A DNA stretch of 23,668 nucleotides from Syntrophomonadaceae bacterium (GTDB taxonomy: Bacteria > Bacillota > Syntrophomonadia > Syntrophomonadales > Syntrophomonadaceae). The stretch lies in contig JAQVWB010000008.1 in assembly GCA_028698695.1 (NCBI GenBank), positions 1 through 23,668 on the forward strand. Reading direction: 5' to 3'. Position 1 is the stretch's first letter; every line of letters begins with the position of its first letter. The notes beneath the pieces were generated by a model. The model saw only the letters and a program-made list of their open reading frames with translations. It had not been told where the DNA came from and made no database searches. Made by a program: the position numbers and the translations under genes. Positions 15,386 to 23,083 of this stretch are shown here, one piece after another.

Positions 15386-17215
15386 TTAAACAGTTTCGTT
15401 TTCTGCCGGGGGTTCTTCGTTGCCGGCCATGATGGTCTCGAATTCGTGGGCTTCCATGGTTTCCTGTTCCATCAGACGCTCAGCAATCGTATGCAATTTG
15501 TCAATGTTGTCCTGCAGCAGCTCTTCCGCTTTGCGGTAGCAATTGTCTATATAAAGGCTGGCTTCTTTATCTATGGCATAGGCAATGGCATCTGAGTAGT
15601 TCCGGTCGCGGCCGATATCCCGACCCAGGAATACTTCTTCAGATTTATGTCCAAAGGTTATCGGACCCAATTCCTCAGACATGCCGTATTCGGTAATCAT
15701 CTTGCGCACTATGCTGGAGGCCCGTTCCAAATCATTCTGCGCACCGGTGCTGATATCTTGCAGAACGAGAGCTTCCGCTACCCGGCCTCCCAGTAAAGTG
15801 GTAATCTCATCCAGCATATAGGATTTGGTAATATAGTTGCGATCCTCTTCCGGCAGCAACAAGGTATATCCCCCGGCGCGTCCCCGCGGAATAATCGATA
15901 TTTTATGCAATTTATCCGTATGGGGCAGAAAGTAACTGACCAGTGCATGTCCGGCTTCGTGATAAGCGACCAGCCGCCTTTCTTTTTCAGATATAACCCG
16001 CGTCTTTTTCTCCGGACCGGCAATAACCCTTTCAATCGACTCTTCCATTTCCTCCATGCCTACCGTTTCTTTGTTTCTGCGGGCAGAAAGCAAAGCGGCT
16101 TCGTTAACCATGTTAGCCAGATCGGCTCCGGTAAAGCCGGGAGTTCGTTTGGCCAGTATTTCCAGATTAACATCTTCAGCTATCGGTTTATCTTTTATAT
16201 GAACTTTCAGGATAGCTTCGCGTCCCTTGACATCCGGACGATCTATAAGTATATGACGGTCAAATCTGCCCGGTCTTAATAGCGCCGGATCCAGTATATC
16301 CGGCCGGTTGGTAGCCGCCATGACAATAATACCTTCATTGGTGCTGAAACCATCCATCTCTACCAGCAATTGATTAAGAGTTTGTTCGCGTTCATCATGT
16401 CCGCCGCCCAGACCTGCACCACGCTGTCTGCCTACCGCATCAATTTCATCAATAAAAACTATACAGGGGGAATTCTTTTTGGCTTGTTCAAATAAGTCCC
16501 GCACCCGGGCTGCTCCAACCCCGACAAACATTTCCACAAAGTCAGAACCGCTGATGGAGAAAAAGGGTACTCCAGCCTCACCGGAAACCGCCTTGGCCAT
16601 AAGTGTTTTACCAGTACCCGGTGCACCGAAAAGTAATACCCCTTTGGGTATTTTGGCTCCCATCTTAACAAATTTCTCAGGATTTTTGAGGAACTCAACT
16701 ACTTCTTCCATTTCCTCTTTGGCTTCTTCGGCTCCGGCTACGTCTTTGAAAGTTATCTTGATTTCTTCACTGGTCAGCATACGGGCTTTACTGCGCCCAA
16801 ACTGCATTACGCGATTACCGCCTCCCTGGGTCTGATTCATAATAAAAATCAGGAAGGCAATCAGGATTACAATAGGAAACAAGGTCGACAATAATCCCAC
16901 CCACCAGGAAGGCGGAGGGATTTTATCAGTTTCGTATGATACTCTTTTATCCTGCATCAGCTTGATTATGTCGCTTTCACGAGATACTACCGAAGTGAAG
17001 GGTTTGCCGTCTTTTAAAGTACCGGTGACATTATACACCAGTTCATCAACTTCCACTTTGGCTTTGGTTACCTGACCCTGTTCAATTTTATCAATTAACT
17101 GCGGCTCAGTTAGCACTGTAGACTCCGCTTCAGGTTTGGAGGTAAGCTGAATAGCCAATAAAGCCAATATGACTATTAAGACGTATATCGCTATATTTTT
17201 AAGGGCTTTGTCCAA
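15386..17215 (-). CDS. ftsH: ATP-dependent zinc metalloprotease FtsH
   Basis: About 609 residues. A membrane-anchored hexameric AAA+ protease that degrades misfolded membrane proteins and regulators. Two membrane segments (about 6-23 and 105-126) flank an extracytoplasmic domain. The AAA module has Walker A GAPGTGKT (197-204), Walker B VFIDEID (253-259) and the second region of homology NRPDILDPALLRPGRFDR. The zinc protease motif HEAGH is at 419-423, with the later acidic ligand region in STGAQNDLERA. I start at TTG (17213-17215) because AGGAGAGG lies 7 nt upstream and a strong promoter is at 17256-17284; an ATG at 17239 adds 8 residues but has no ribosome-binding site. Confidence 0.96.
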   Translation of the reverse strand: MDKALKNIAIYVLIVILALLAIQLTSKPEAESTVLTEPQLIDKIEQGQVTKAKVEVDELVYNVTGTLKDGKPFTSVVSRESDIIKLMQDKRVSYETDKIPPPSWWVGLLSTLFPIVILIAFLIFIMNQTQGGGNRVMQFGRSKARMLTSEEIKITFKDVAGAEEAKEEMEEVVEFLKNPEKFVKMGAKIPKGVLLFGAPGTGKTLMAKAVSGEAGVPFFSISGSDFVEMFVGVGAARVRDLFEQAKKNSPCIVFIDEIDAVGRQRGAGLGGGHDEREQTLNQLLVEMDGFSTNEGIIVMAATNRPDILDPALLRPGRFDRHILIDRPDVKGREAILKVHIKDKPIAEDVNLEILAKRTPGFTGADLANMVNEAALLSARRNKETVGMEEMEESIERVIAGPEKKTRVISEKERRLVAYHEAGHALVSYFLPHTDKLHKISIIPRGRAGGYTLLLPEEDRNYITKSYMLDEITTLLGGRVAEALVLQDISTGAQNDLERASSIVRKMITEYGMSEELGPITFGHKSEEVFLGRDIGRDRNYSDAIAYAIDKEASLYIDNCYRKAEELLQDNIDKLHTIAERLMEQETMEAHEFETIMAGNEEPPAENETV

Positions 17216-17255
17216 ATTATTTCCTCTCCTATCAGACATTGCAAATATCCGTCAT

Positions 17256-17284
17256 ATTGTAGCACAACCACCTTTTCTTTTCAA
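17256..17284 (-). promoter_or_regulatory. sigma-A-type promoter for ftsH
   Basis: On the minus strand TTGAAA (17279-17284) and TACAAT (17256-17261) are exactly 17 bp apart, each one base from consensus. Initiation near 17249 would leave only about 10 nt before the ATG at 17239 but about 35 nt before the TTG at 17215, which favours the TTG start. ftsH can thus be transcribed independently of tilS. Confidence 0.65.
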
Positions 17285-17326
17285 TCTTAGTAGTTTCAGA
17301 GCAGGAAAATAGATACCTGCATTAGT

Positions 17327-18691
17327 TTAAACATCACTGACCTTTTTTATCACCAGAATATTTTTAGTGGAGTTAGTTACTGCAACGGATTCTGCCACCC
17401 GATAACCGATTACAGCCAGAATTTCGTTGTCGCTGATGAGAATGGGTATAGCGTTTCGTTCTGCCTGGGGAATTTTTAAATCAATAAATAAGCGTTTTAA
17501 TTTGCAGGTACCCTTTAATCCAACCGGACGGTATTGATCTCCGGGAAGGCGGGAACGCATCCATAGCAGAGACTGGATGTGATCATAGTCGATACAGGTT
17601 TCTTCTGTTCCAGGCTGCAGATTGTCTTTTTGCACCACAGTGGTACAATAAGTTTCCCCGGTTTCCGGGATAGTAAGCTCACCTGGAACCGGCAGTTCAT
17701 AACAATAAGGTTCTATCCGGGGAAAATTATGGGCCAGCATGAGCTGGTTATATACTTTGCGGGCTTTCAGATTCTGCTTTAAATCAATGGTGGTACTGGA
17801 ACCAGGTTGCTGCATCAATTCCCATACCCGCATGACATCACCCCGCGACCAGTCGGTGTGACCGGATACCTGCCCCAGGGCAGTCATAATCAATCGCTTT
17901 TGATAAGCGGGATGTAAACTGCTGATCATTTGACTATCCAGATACAGACCTTCATCCTGTTGCCGGATTACTTCAGGCCACCATGCTTGCACTTCTTTTT
18001 CCAAAACATCGTTTTCTTCGCGGGCAATATCAGCCAATCCGGCCAGAGTTTCTTTTATGCGCGGGTTGTATTCCTCTAAAAGCGGAATCAGCTGCCAGCG
18101 AATCCGGTTGCGTAAAAATTCAGTATTCTTATTGCTGAGGTCCAGACAACTGGGAATATTATGTTCAATTATATACTGTTCAATTTCCTGCCGGGAAATG
18201 CCCAGCAAAGGGCGGATAAGGCTGCCGTTTACCGGCATAATTCCCCTCAGACCGCGAATGCCGCTGCCACGCAGCAAATGTAACAATACTGACTCAGCCT
18301 GGTCATCCTGATGATGAGCTGTAGCAATCCGATCAGCCCCCAACTGCAAGGCCAGCTGGTTGAAGTATTGATAACGGCTGTCCCGACCGGCTTCTTCCAG
18401 GGTCTTTTTTTGTCGGGCTGCCTGCTCACGAATATCTACGGTTTGAGCGTAGAAAGGAATACCCCACCCGGTACAGGTGCGGGCAACTAGTTCCTGTTCA
18501 TCATCAGCCTCCTGACGCAGACTATGATTCAGGTGGGCAACTGCTAATTGAAAACCAAATTCCCCCCGCAATTTATATAAAATATGCAGCAGGGCCATGG
18601 AATCGGGTCCCCCGGAAACCCCGACAATAATGAAATTATGGTCGCATAACATATTATGTTCCTGCAGATAGCGGGCTACTTTATTTAGCAT
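17327..18691 (-). CDS. tilS: tRNA(Ile)-lysidine synthetase
   Basis: A 454-residue essential enzyme that attaches lysine to C34 of the CAU-anticodon isoleucine tRNA, changing its decoding from AUG to AUA. The N-terminal PP-loop ATPase motif SGGPDS is at 26-31. TAHHQDDQAESVLLHLLRGSG and LIRPLLGISRQEIEQYI are typical of the catalytic domain, and the C-terminal substrate-binding domain is present (RSRLPGDQYRPVGLKGTCKLKRLFIDLKIP). Length is complete. ATG 18689-18691 follows AAAGGTTAGGAAG. It lies between spoIIE and ftsH as in many Firmicutes, but hpt, often found between tilS and ftsH, is absent here. Confidence 0.95.
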   Translation of the reverse strand: MLNKVARYLQEHNMLCDHNFIIVGVSGGPDSMALLHILYKLRGEFGFQLAVAHLNHSLRQEADDEQELVARTCTGWGIPFYAQTVDIREQAARQKKTLEEAGRDSRYQYFNQLALQLGADRIATAHHQDDQAESVLLHLLRGSGIRGLRGIMPVNGSLIRPLLGISRQEIEQYIIEHNIPSCLDLSNKNTEFLRNRIRWQLIPLLEEYNPRIKETLAGLADIAREENDVLEKEVQAWWPEVIRQQDEGLYLDSQMISSLHPAYQKRLIMTALGQVSGHTDWSRGDVMRVWELMQQPGSSTTIDLKQNLKARKVYNQLMLAHNFPRIEPYCYELPVPGELTIPETGETYCTTVVQKDNLQPGTEETCIDYDHIQSLLWMRSRLPGDQYRPVGLKGTCKLKRLFIDLKIPQAERNAIPILISDNEILAVIGYRVAESVAVTNSTKNILVIKKVSDV

Positions 18692-18724
18692 CTTCCTAAC
18701 CTTTCCTGCTCAGTTGCTTATACT

Positions 18725-18755
18725 ATTATGCTACCTGCTTTTTTAAAGCTGTCAA
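18725..18755 (-). promoter_or_regulatory. candidate promoter for tilS
   Basis: On the minus strand a perfect -35 TTGACA (18750-18755) is followed 19 bp later by CATAAT (18725-18730). The spacing is slightly long but the hexamers are good. It lies in the 80-bp gap between spoIIE and tilS, so tilS would not depend on spoIIE transcription. Confidence 0.5.
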
Positions 18756-18771
18756 ATCATGCCGGGGAGTC

Positions 18772-19206
18772 TTAATTGTAATCGCTGTTAACTACTAATT
18801 TAATTACAATCACCGTCATATCATCACGGGGTATCCCCTGACACATGGCCAGAGCTCCAGCCAGAATAAGCTCAGCAATAATCTGCGGATCTGTTTCATG
18901 CAGACCTGACAAAAGATTGGATATCCAGAGCTCGCCGGTTTGCTGGCGATTAACTTCCAGCACTCCGTCACTGACCAATACCAGTATATCTCCTGGTGAC
19001 AATAAGCGTTTTTCGCCGGCTATATCTAAATCATCCACTATACCTATGGGCAAAGAATTGGAGGTCACTATTCCCACGCGCTTGCCTCTTTTAATAAAAG
19101 AGGGGGCACTGCCAATTTTTATAAAATCAACTTCGGCTGTAAACAAATCAATTAAAATCATATCTAGCGTAGCGAACATATCAGTATTGGATTTTAACTG
19201 TAACAC
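18772..19206 (-). pseudogene. spoIIE: SpoIIE C-terminal fragment (second half of PP2C domain), frameshifted
   Basis: 144 codons that continue the SpoIIE phosphatase domain in another frame. It contains LQLKSNTDMFATLDMILIDL, the FIKIGSAPSFIKRG segment, the metal-site motif SDGVLEVN and the terminal RDDMTVIVIKL typical of SpoIIE/PP2C. It overlaps the upstream fragment by 26 bp. The nominal start is a GTG (19206) with no ribosome-binding site before it, so it is unlikely to be made as a separate protein. Without this half the phosphatase lacks part of its metal centre. It is either a genuine frameshift mutation or a sequencing error; all other residues look intact, so any break would be recent. 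Confidence 0.85.
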
Positions 19207-21211
19207 TGTTTATGGTGTGCAAAACCGTATCCGGCTCAAAACCACTGTCCAACAATTTCTCCAGCAGCCGTACAGCCGCCTGGCTTTCCCGGCAGGCCTC
19301 CTCACCCACCCCCATACCGTCGCTTAAAGCAATCAGCTTTTTGCCGTCTTTTAATGTAGTAAGCGTAAAACTGTCACCACAAATTGCTTCCTTGCCGGCC
19401 TGAGCTGAGCCGGTTACTACCTGGTAGGAACATGATCTGGTCAGAGTAAATTCACATTCCCCTTTACCGGTTAAACGCGGACATTTTCTCTCCCCTACCT
19501 GCAGGTTCTCACCTATTATGCCAGCTATAACCGGGGCCAGTTGTTGATTACAAGCCTCCCCGTCAGTACAGGCCTCAGCCGAAACTTTTAAATATAATTC
19601 CTGGCCGCCGCCCTGCATAACAGTAATATCCTTAAGCGATAAACCCCGGCGGCGGCTTTCCCGTAAAAGCTTATCCCGCAGCTGTAAGTCCACTTCATAA
19701 CCACTGTCAATTTCACCAGCCAAATTACGAATAACCTGGCTTACTCCCTGCAGCTGGCGGGCAACCAGTTCGCGGGATTCCCCCAAACGGTTATTCCAAT
19801 AGGTGTTTAATCGTAAATTATCAAATAAATAATTAACGGTATTAACTAATTCACGCCCATTAATACAACGACGTCGAAATTCATGCGGAGTTTTATCAAA
19901 ATCCAAACCGTTTTTTAATTCAGCCAGAGAAAAAATCTCCATCATTTCCTGAGCAGTTTGGTAACAATCCTGTTGCCAGCAAGAATTATAGCGATTGCAA
20001 TCCTCACAAAAACCATGGGCAATTTCATCATATAAATAGTTCAGATAGGTGTGATCTGATTCACTGCTTACCGGAGCGGCAAAAGTGCTGCTGAGCTCCT
20101 CAAAGACCCCGGCCAGACTCTCAATCCGGTTGCGGGTATGTTCTTCCCAACGCTGATTAATTGTACCGGATAGATGGTCTTTGGAGTTTGATATCCCTCC
20201 CAGAGAAGCCAGCGGGGCTTTTTCCTGCAATGACTCTGGCAGAACCACAAATATCAGACAGGCTATAGCACTTTCCCACATACCTATAATTGTGGCCTGG
20301 GTTTCAGAAATGAACAATGATAAGGCCAGGGTGCCCAGCATAAAGCCAATTACTACTCCCAGACGGCCAAATTGCCTGAATAAGCCGGCTAATAATCCTG
20401 AAACTGCGTACATACCCAAACTTTGAGTAAATATACTGGACGTAATTGAAGGAATAATTCCGGTCATTACCCCTACCATGGTAGCCGTTCCACTTCCCCA
20501 CAAAAAAGCTGCCACCAGGATACCCAGCCGACATATTATGCTGCCAACCATCAAACCCGCTATCTGTACCTGATCGAGACCCATTATCAGGCCAATTCCC
20601 AGCACCATAAAAGCGGCAACTTCCTCAAAAGAGAAACTGGCGACCGCCTTTCGCTGTTTAAATACTTCATTACATAGCATAAAAACAAAGGTAAGTATGC
20701 CAGTCATCAAGGCTTCAAATACGGTTACCATTTCCCCGTAGAACGAAAATTCCCCTAATAAGAGAAATATGGTTTTACTCACTAATATGATTGCCACGGT
20801 AAGGGTCGGTAATCCCCACCAGGTCTTATCCCCGGGAATTTTAACCGTTGATAATACTCCGGCCAGAATCATGATGGTCAGCACATTATTCCATAAAGCC
20901 GGTCCCTGTAATACCGAAATAAACCCCGGCAGAGCGAAAACAGCCAATAATACTGTCCGACCAGTCTGGCGATAACCAAACGCGGCTATCAGAGCAAAAA
21001 TAAACGGCAGCAGTTCTCCCAGTACAAATGCCCGGGCCATCAATACTGCGCCTGCCCCCAACAAAATATTATCTATGGTTACAAGCCCTTTAATCCAGGC
21101 AATGATTTCCTCCCTGCGTATGTCCGGCAACCAGTTGCTGCGCCGGAAAGACTGCCCGGCGTTCGCCTCTGCAATTCGCTGGTAAGGGTAGATTTCTATC
21201 TTGTCAAGCAT
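19181..21211 (-). CDS. spoIIE: stage II sporulation protein E, N-terminal membrane and partial phosphatase region (frameshifted)
   Basis: About 676 residues. SpoIIE is a membrane serine phosphatase that dephosphorylates SpoIIAA-P to release sigma-F in the forespore, and it also takes part in polar septation. The first half is about ten membrane segments (from ILLGAGAVLMARAFVLGELLPF onward). A cysteine-containing middle region follows (FCEDCNRYNSCWQQDCY, CINGRELVNTVNYLFDNLRLNTYWNNRL), then the start of the PP2C domain with GDSFTLTTLKDGKKLIALSD and the SDGMG metal-site motif near 630-634. The frame ends at TINSVTVKIQY, where relatives read TINS-x-L-x-L. I start at ATG 21209-21211, 6 nt after GGGGG; an adjacent ATG at 21217 and a TTG at 21241 are alternatives. 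Confidence 0.9.
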   Translation of the reverse strand: MLDKIEIYPYQRIAEANAGQSFRRSNWLPDIRREEIIAWIKGLVTIDNILLGAGAVLMARAFVLGELLPFIFALIAAFGYRQTGRTVLLAVFALPGFISVLQGPALWNNVLTIMILAGVLSTVKIPGDKTWWGLPTLTVAIILVSKTIFLLLGEFSFYGEMVTVFEALMTGILTFVFMLCNEVFKQRKAVASFSFEEVAAFMVLGIGLIMGLDQVQIAGLMVGSIICRLGILVAAFLWGSGTATMVGVMTGIIPSITSSIFTQSLGMYAVSGLLAGLFRQFGRLGVVIGFMLGTLALSLFISETQATIIGMWESAIACLIFVVLPESLQEKAPLASLGGISNSKDHLSGTINQRWEEHTRNRIESLAGVFEELSSTFAAPVSSESDHTYLNYLYDEIAHGFCEDCNRYNSCWQQDCYQTAQEMMEIFSLAELKNGLDFDKTPHEFRRRCINGRELVNTVNYLFDNLRLNTYWNNRLGESRELVARQLQGVSQVIRNLAGEIDSGYEVDLQLRDKLLRESRRRGLSLKDITVMQGGGQELYLKVSAEACTDGEACNQQLAPVIAGIIGENLQVGERKCPRLTGKGECEFTLTRSCSYQVVTGSAQAGKEAICGDSFTLTTLKDGKKLIALSDGMGVGEEACRESQAAVRLLEKLLDSGFEPDTVLHTINSVTVKIQY

Positions 21212-21243
21212 TTTCATCCCCCATTCATGAGTGTTGTCCAACT

Positions 21244-21308
21244 ATTATACGCAACAATGCTGGTAAATTTTGTAACTATGGGTCAGACGGCACGAATAGT
21301 TTTCAACA
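21244..21308 (-). promoter_or_regulatory. candidate Spo0A-dependent sigma-A promoter of spoIIE
   Basis: On the minus strand a perfect -10 TATAAT (21244-21249) has GTTACA (21271-21276, 4 of 6 to TTGACA) exactly 21 bp upstream. The Bacillus spoIIE promoter is known for such an over-long 21-bp spacing with Spo0A activation. TGTTGAA (21302-21308), one mismatch from the 0A box TGNCGAA, lies further upstream. The predicted transcript start is about 20 nt before the ribosome-binding site. Confidence 0.5.
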
Positions 21309-21356
21309 AAATCTGAGGAATAGGCGCTGATTTTTTTAATAGACACAGATTACACA

Positions 21357-21420
21357 GCAACATTAATTGTGTTCATAGCCGAAGCTTGAACACATAAGTA
21401 GTCCCCGACAGGGGGGTTTT
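21357..21420 (+). repeat. two-hairpin repeat element, copy R1
   Basis: Starts GCAACATTAATTG. An 8-bp perfect stem TGTGTTCA (21368-21375) / TGAACACA (21387-21394) encloses AGC-CGAA-GCT. A second hairpin, GTCCCC-GACA-GGGGGG plus TTTT, closes the element. Homologous to R2, R3 and R4. Confidence 0.65.
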
Positions 21421-21435
21421 GAGAAGATTTTCACA

Positions 21436-21499
21436 GCTACATTAATTGCGGAACCGTGTAGGTGGAGCATAGGAAGTCCTCGAAGAGGGATTTTTTTAT
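21436..21499 (+). repeat. two-hairpin repeat element, copy R2
   Basis: Starts GCTACATTAATTGCGGAACC. The first stem is TGC-GGA-ACC / GGT-GGA-GCA around GTGTA. The second is a weaker hairpin GTCCTC-GAA-GAGGGA followed by seven T residues. It begins 79 bp after the start of R1. Confidence 0.65.
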
Positions 21500-21566
21500 A
21501 GAATTCATTCGGAGTAAGTTTCTCCATAGTGAGTTGAATTTTCTTTTGAGAAAGTTGCATAGTATT

Positions 21567-21726
21567 TTTGAACCTGACTATCCCTGCTACATTAATTGCG
21601 AAGCCCTATGGGCGGAGCATCCGTGTCCCTGAAAGGGGACTCTAACTGACTGGACCTGACGGTTTTATTTTTAATTTTAATAAAGTCAGGTCTAGTCGGG
21701 TAGAGTCAGAAAAAGTCAGGTTCAAA
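21567..21726. repeat. 13-bp inverted repeat TTTGAACCTGACT enclosing R3
   Basis: TTTGAACCTGACT (21567-21579) recurs in exact reverse complement at 21714-21726, bracketing repeat copy R3 and several further GTCAGG/CCTGAC half-units (21653-21690). The layout, terminal inverted repeats around a structured core, resembles a small non-autonomous mobile element, but no target duplication was recognised. Confidence 0.55.
21586..21643 (+). repeat. two-hairpin repeat element, copy R3
   Basis: Starts GCTACATTAATTGCGAAGCC. The first stem is TGC-GAA-GCCC-TAT-GGGC-GGA-GCA, and the second GTCCC-TGAAAG-GGGAC. The inner stem GCCC/GGGC replaces ACC/GGT of R2 with pairing kept. Confidence 0.65.
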
Positions 21727-21779
21727 TAATTATGTAACATCCCTTATATAGTAATACTATCTCTGAAGGACCTAACATT

Positions 21780-21809
21780 AAAAAGGCCACCCGTACGGGT
21801 GGCCTTTTT
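21780..21809 (-). terminator. intrinsic terminator of the formate/nitrite channel gene
   Basis: A perfect 8-bp stem GGCCACCC (21785-21792) / GGGTGGCC (21797-21804) with loop GTAC is flanked by AAAAA and TTTTT. It works in either direction; on the minus strand it ends transcripts coming from the channel gene about 110 bp after its stop. Confidence 0.9.
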
Positions 21810-21919
21810 AATTCTATATGATTCATGTTCCGTAAGCTATGAACAAAACCGGCTATGGTATGGGTCTTATTTTAAGGCTAATAAGGAAATCCGGATTTAT
21901 CTTTTTCTAATCAGGAATA

Positions 21920-22774
21920 CTATTTTTTCAGATAAGCATACCAGTAGAATCCACCAACAAATATGGCTCCACCAACAATGTTACCCAGGGTTACCGGGAT
22001 AAGATTGTTCATGAAGAATGTACCATAAGTAAACAAGCTGGCTACAGCGTCCGGAGCCATAGTGAACTTTTCGGCAACAGCGGCCGGTGCACCCTGAGCA
22101 ACTGTAATTCCCATCGGAATGAAGAACATATTGGCAACGCAATGCTCAAACCCACTGGATACGAAAGCCATGATGGGGAAGAAGATGCCAAAGATTTTTC
22201 CTACTACATCTTTAGCAGCGAAAGCCATCCACACGGCCAAACAAACTAACCAGTTACAACAAATTCCGCGCAGGAATGCCTGTCCCCAGGTCAGGCTCAT
22301 CTTGGCTTTGGCAATACCTGCAGCTTTGGCACCCATAGCACTGAGGCCTATAGCTCCGGTTGCCGGATCAACTGCCGCCCAGTATCCACCATAATAAATG
22401 ATGTACATTAAAAGCATCGAACCAATAAAGTTAGCAATAAAAACTACTACCCAGTTATAAAGCAATCCGCCCCAGCCAGCCTGTCCATTCATAGCTGAAG
22501 CAAAACAAGCCATATTATTACCGGTAAACAGTTCGGCACCGGCAATAACAACTAACATCAGACCTACAGAGAAAACTGCTCCAAACAGGAAAATTCCCAT
22601 TGCGGAGTCAGCATCCGGTGCGGCACCGACTTTGGTAGCCAGGTTAGCTCCAAAACCGATATATACGCCAGCCAGAATACCTAAAACCAGTAGTTTCATA
22701 AACGGCATTTCAGCCTTGGCTTTTCCTGCATTGCATACTGCTGCAGCGACTTCTGCGGGAGTTTGGAAATTCAT
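21920..22774 (-). CDS. formate/nitrite transporter family protein (FocA-like)
   Basis: About 284 residues with six membrane segments. FNT proteins are pentameric channels for formate, nitrite or hydrosulfide. Family motifs are AGAELFTGNNM in the second helix region, LRGICCNWLVCLAVW, and SGFEHCVANMFFIPMG with the conserved pore histidine (about H211), then NNLIPVTLGNIVGGAIFVG. Formate is the likeliest substrate given a neighbouring carbonic anhydrase and the anaerobic setting, but FNT subtype cannot be fixed by eye. I start at ATG 22774 because the GTG at 22786 is only one or two bases from AAGGAGA; spacing to 22774 is rather long, so the start is uncertain. A strong terminator follows the gene. 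Confidence 0.92.
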   Translation of the reverse strand: MNFQTPAEVAAAVCNAGKAKAEMPFMKLLVLGILAGVYIGFGANLATKVGAAPDADSAMGIFLFGAVFSVGLMLVVIAGAELFTGNNMACFASAMNGQAGWGGLLYNWVVVFIANFIGSMLLMYIIYYGGYWAAVDPATGAIGLSAMGAKAAGIAKAKMSLTWGQAFLRGICCNWLVCLAVWMAFAAKDVVGKIFGIFFPIMAFVSSGFEHCVANMFFIPMGITVAQGAPAAVAEKFTMAPDAVASLFTYGTFFMNNLIPVTLGNIVGGAIFVGGFYWYAYLKK

Positions 22775-22881
22775 AAACGCATTCACTCTCCTTAATAATT
22801 AAGTCTGGTTTCCTTACTAGACCCCCCTCCAAAAAATTACCCAGCCCAATTCATAACCTGTCCTCGCTTACTGTTTCGTTT

Positions 22882-22908
22882 AAAAACGGGCCACGTAACT
22901 GCAGCCCG
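22882..22908 (-). other. terminator-like hairpin in the leader of the formate/nitrite channel gene
   Basis: On the minus strand CGGGC (22904-22908) pairs with GCCCG (22887-22891) and is followed by TTTTT (22882-22886), about 110 nt before the start codon. An ideal TATAAT lies further upstream (22960-22965) but without a clear -35. If transcription starts there, the leader is about 180 nt and carries a possible attenuator. The stem is short, so this is tentative. Confidence 0.35.
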
Positions 22909-23052
22909 CTCAAACTTCTTCATTCTCTGGTTGCACTCAGGTATAAAAGCGGTAGAATTATTATAACATGGTCTTTTAGATAGTATTTCATTCTACATTA
23001 AACGACGAATACCTTTTAGTACATACAATTTATTAGTTTAATTAATGGTTGC

Positions 23053-23058
23053 TATAAT
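23053..23058 (+). promoter_or_regulatory. candidate -10 element of the carbonic anhydrase gene
   Basis: TATAAT lies 26 bp upstream of the ATG, in AT-rich DNA; a weak TTATTA (23030-23035) sits 17 bp upstream of it. The leader would be very short, leading directly into the AGGGAGTGA ribosome-binding site at 23071-23079. Confidence 0.5.
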
Positions 23059-23083
23059 AAATATTTATATAGGGAGTGATCAA

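Noticed and set aside
17216..17326. Search for hpt between tilS and ftsH
   Set aside because: Only 111 bp with a promoter; no room for the gene and no remnant recognised.
19181..19210. Programmed +1 frameshift producing full SpoIIE
   Set aside because: No slippery codon next to a stop or upstream stimulatory Shine-Dalgarno was seen, and +1 slippage would drop a residue that relatives have. A 2-nt deletion fits better.
21363..21560. 65-codon minus-strand frame across R1 and R2
   Set aside because: It exists only because the repeats lack stops in one frame; R3 and R4 break it with stops or shifts, and no ribosome-binding site was seen.
21357..21643. Three repeats in a row, possible CRISPR array
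   Set aside because: The copies diverge, spacing is irregular (79 and 150 bp), each contains two hairpins, and a fourth copy lies 6 kb away in the opposite orientation. No cas genes are present.
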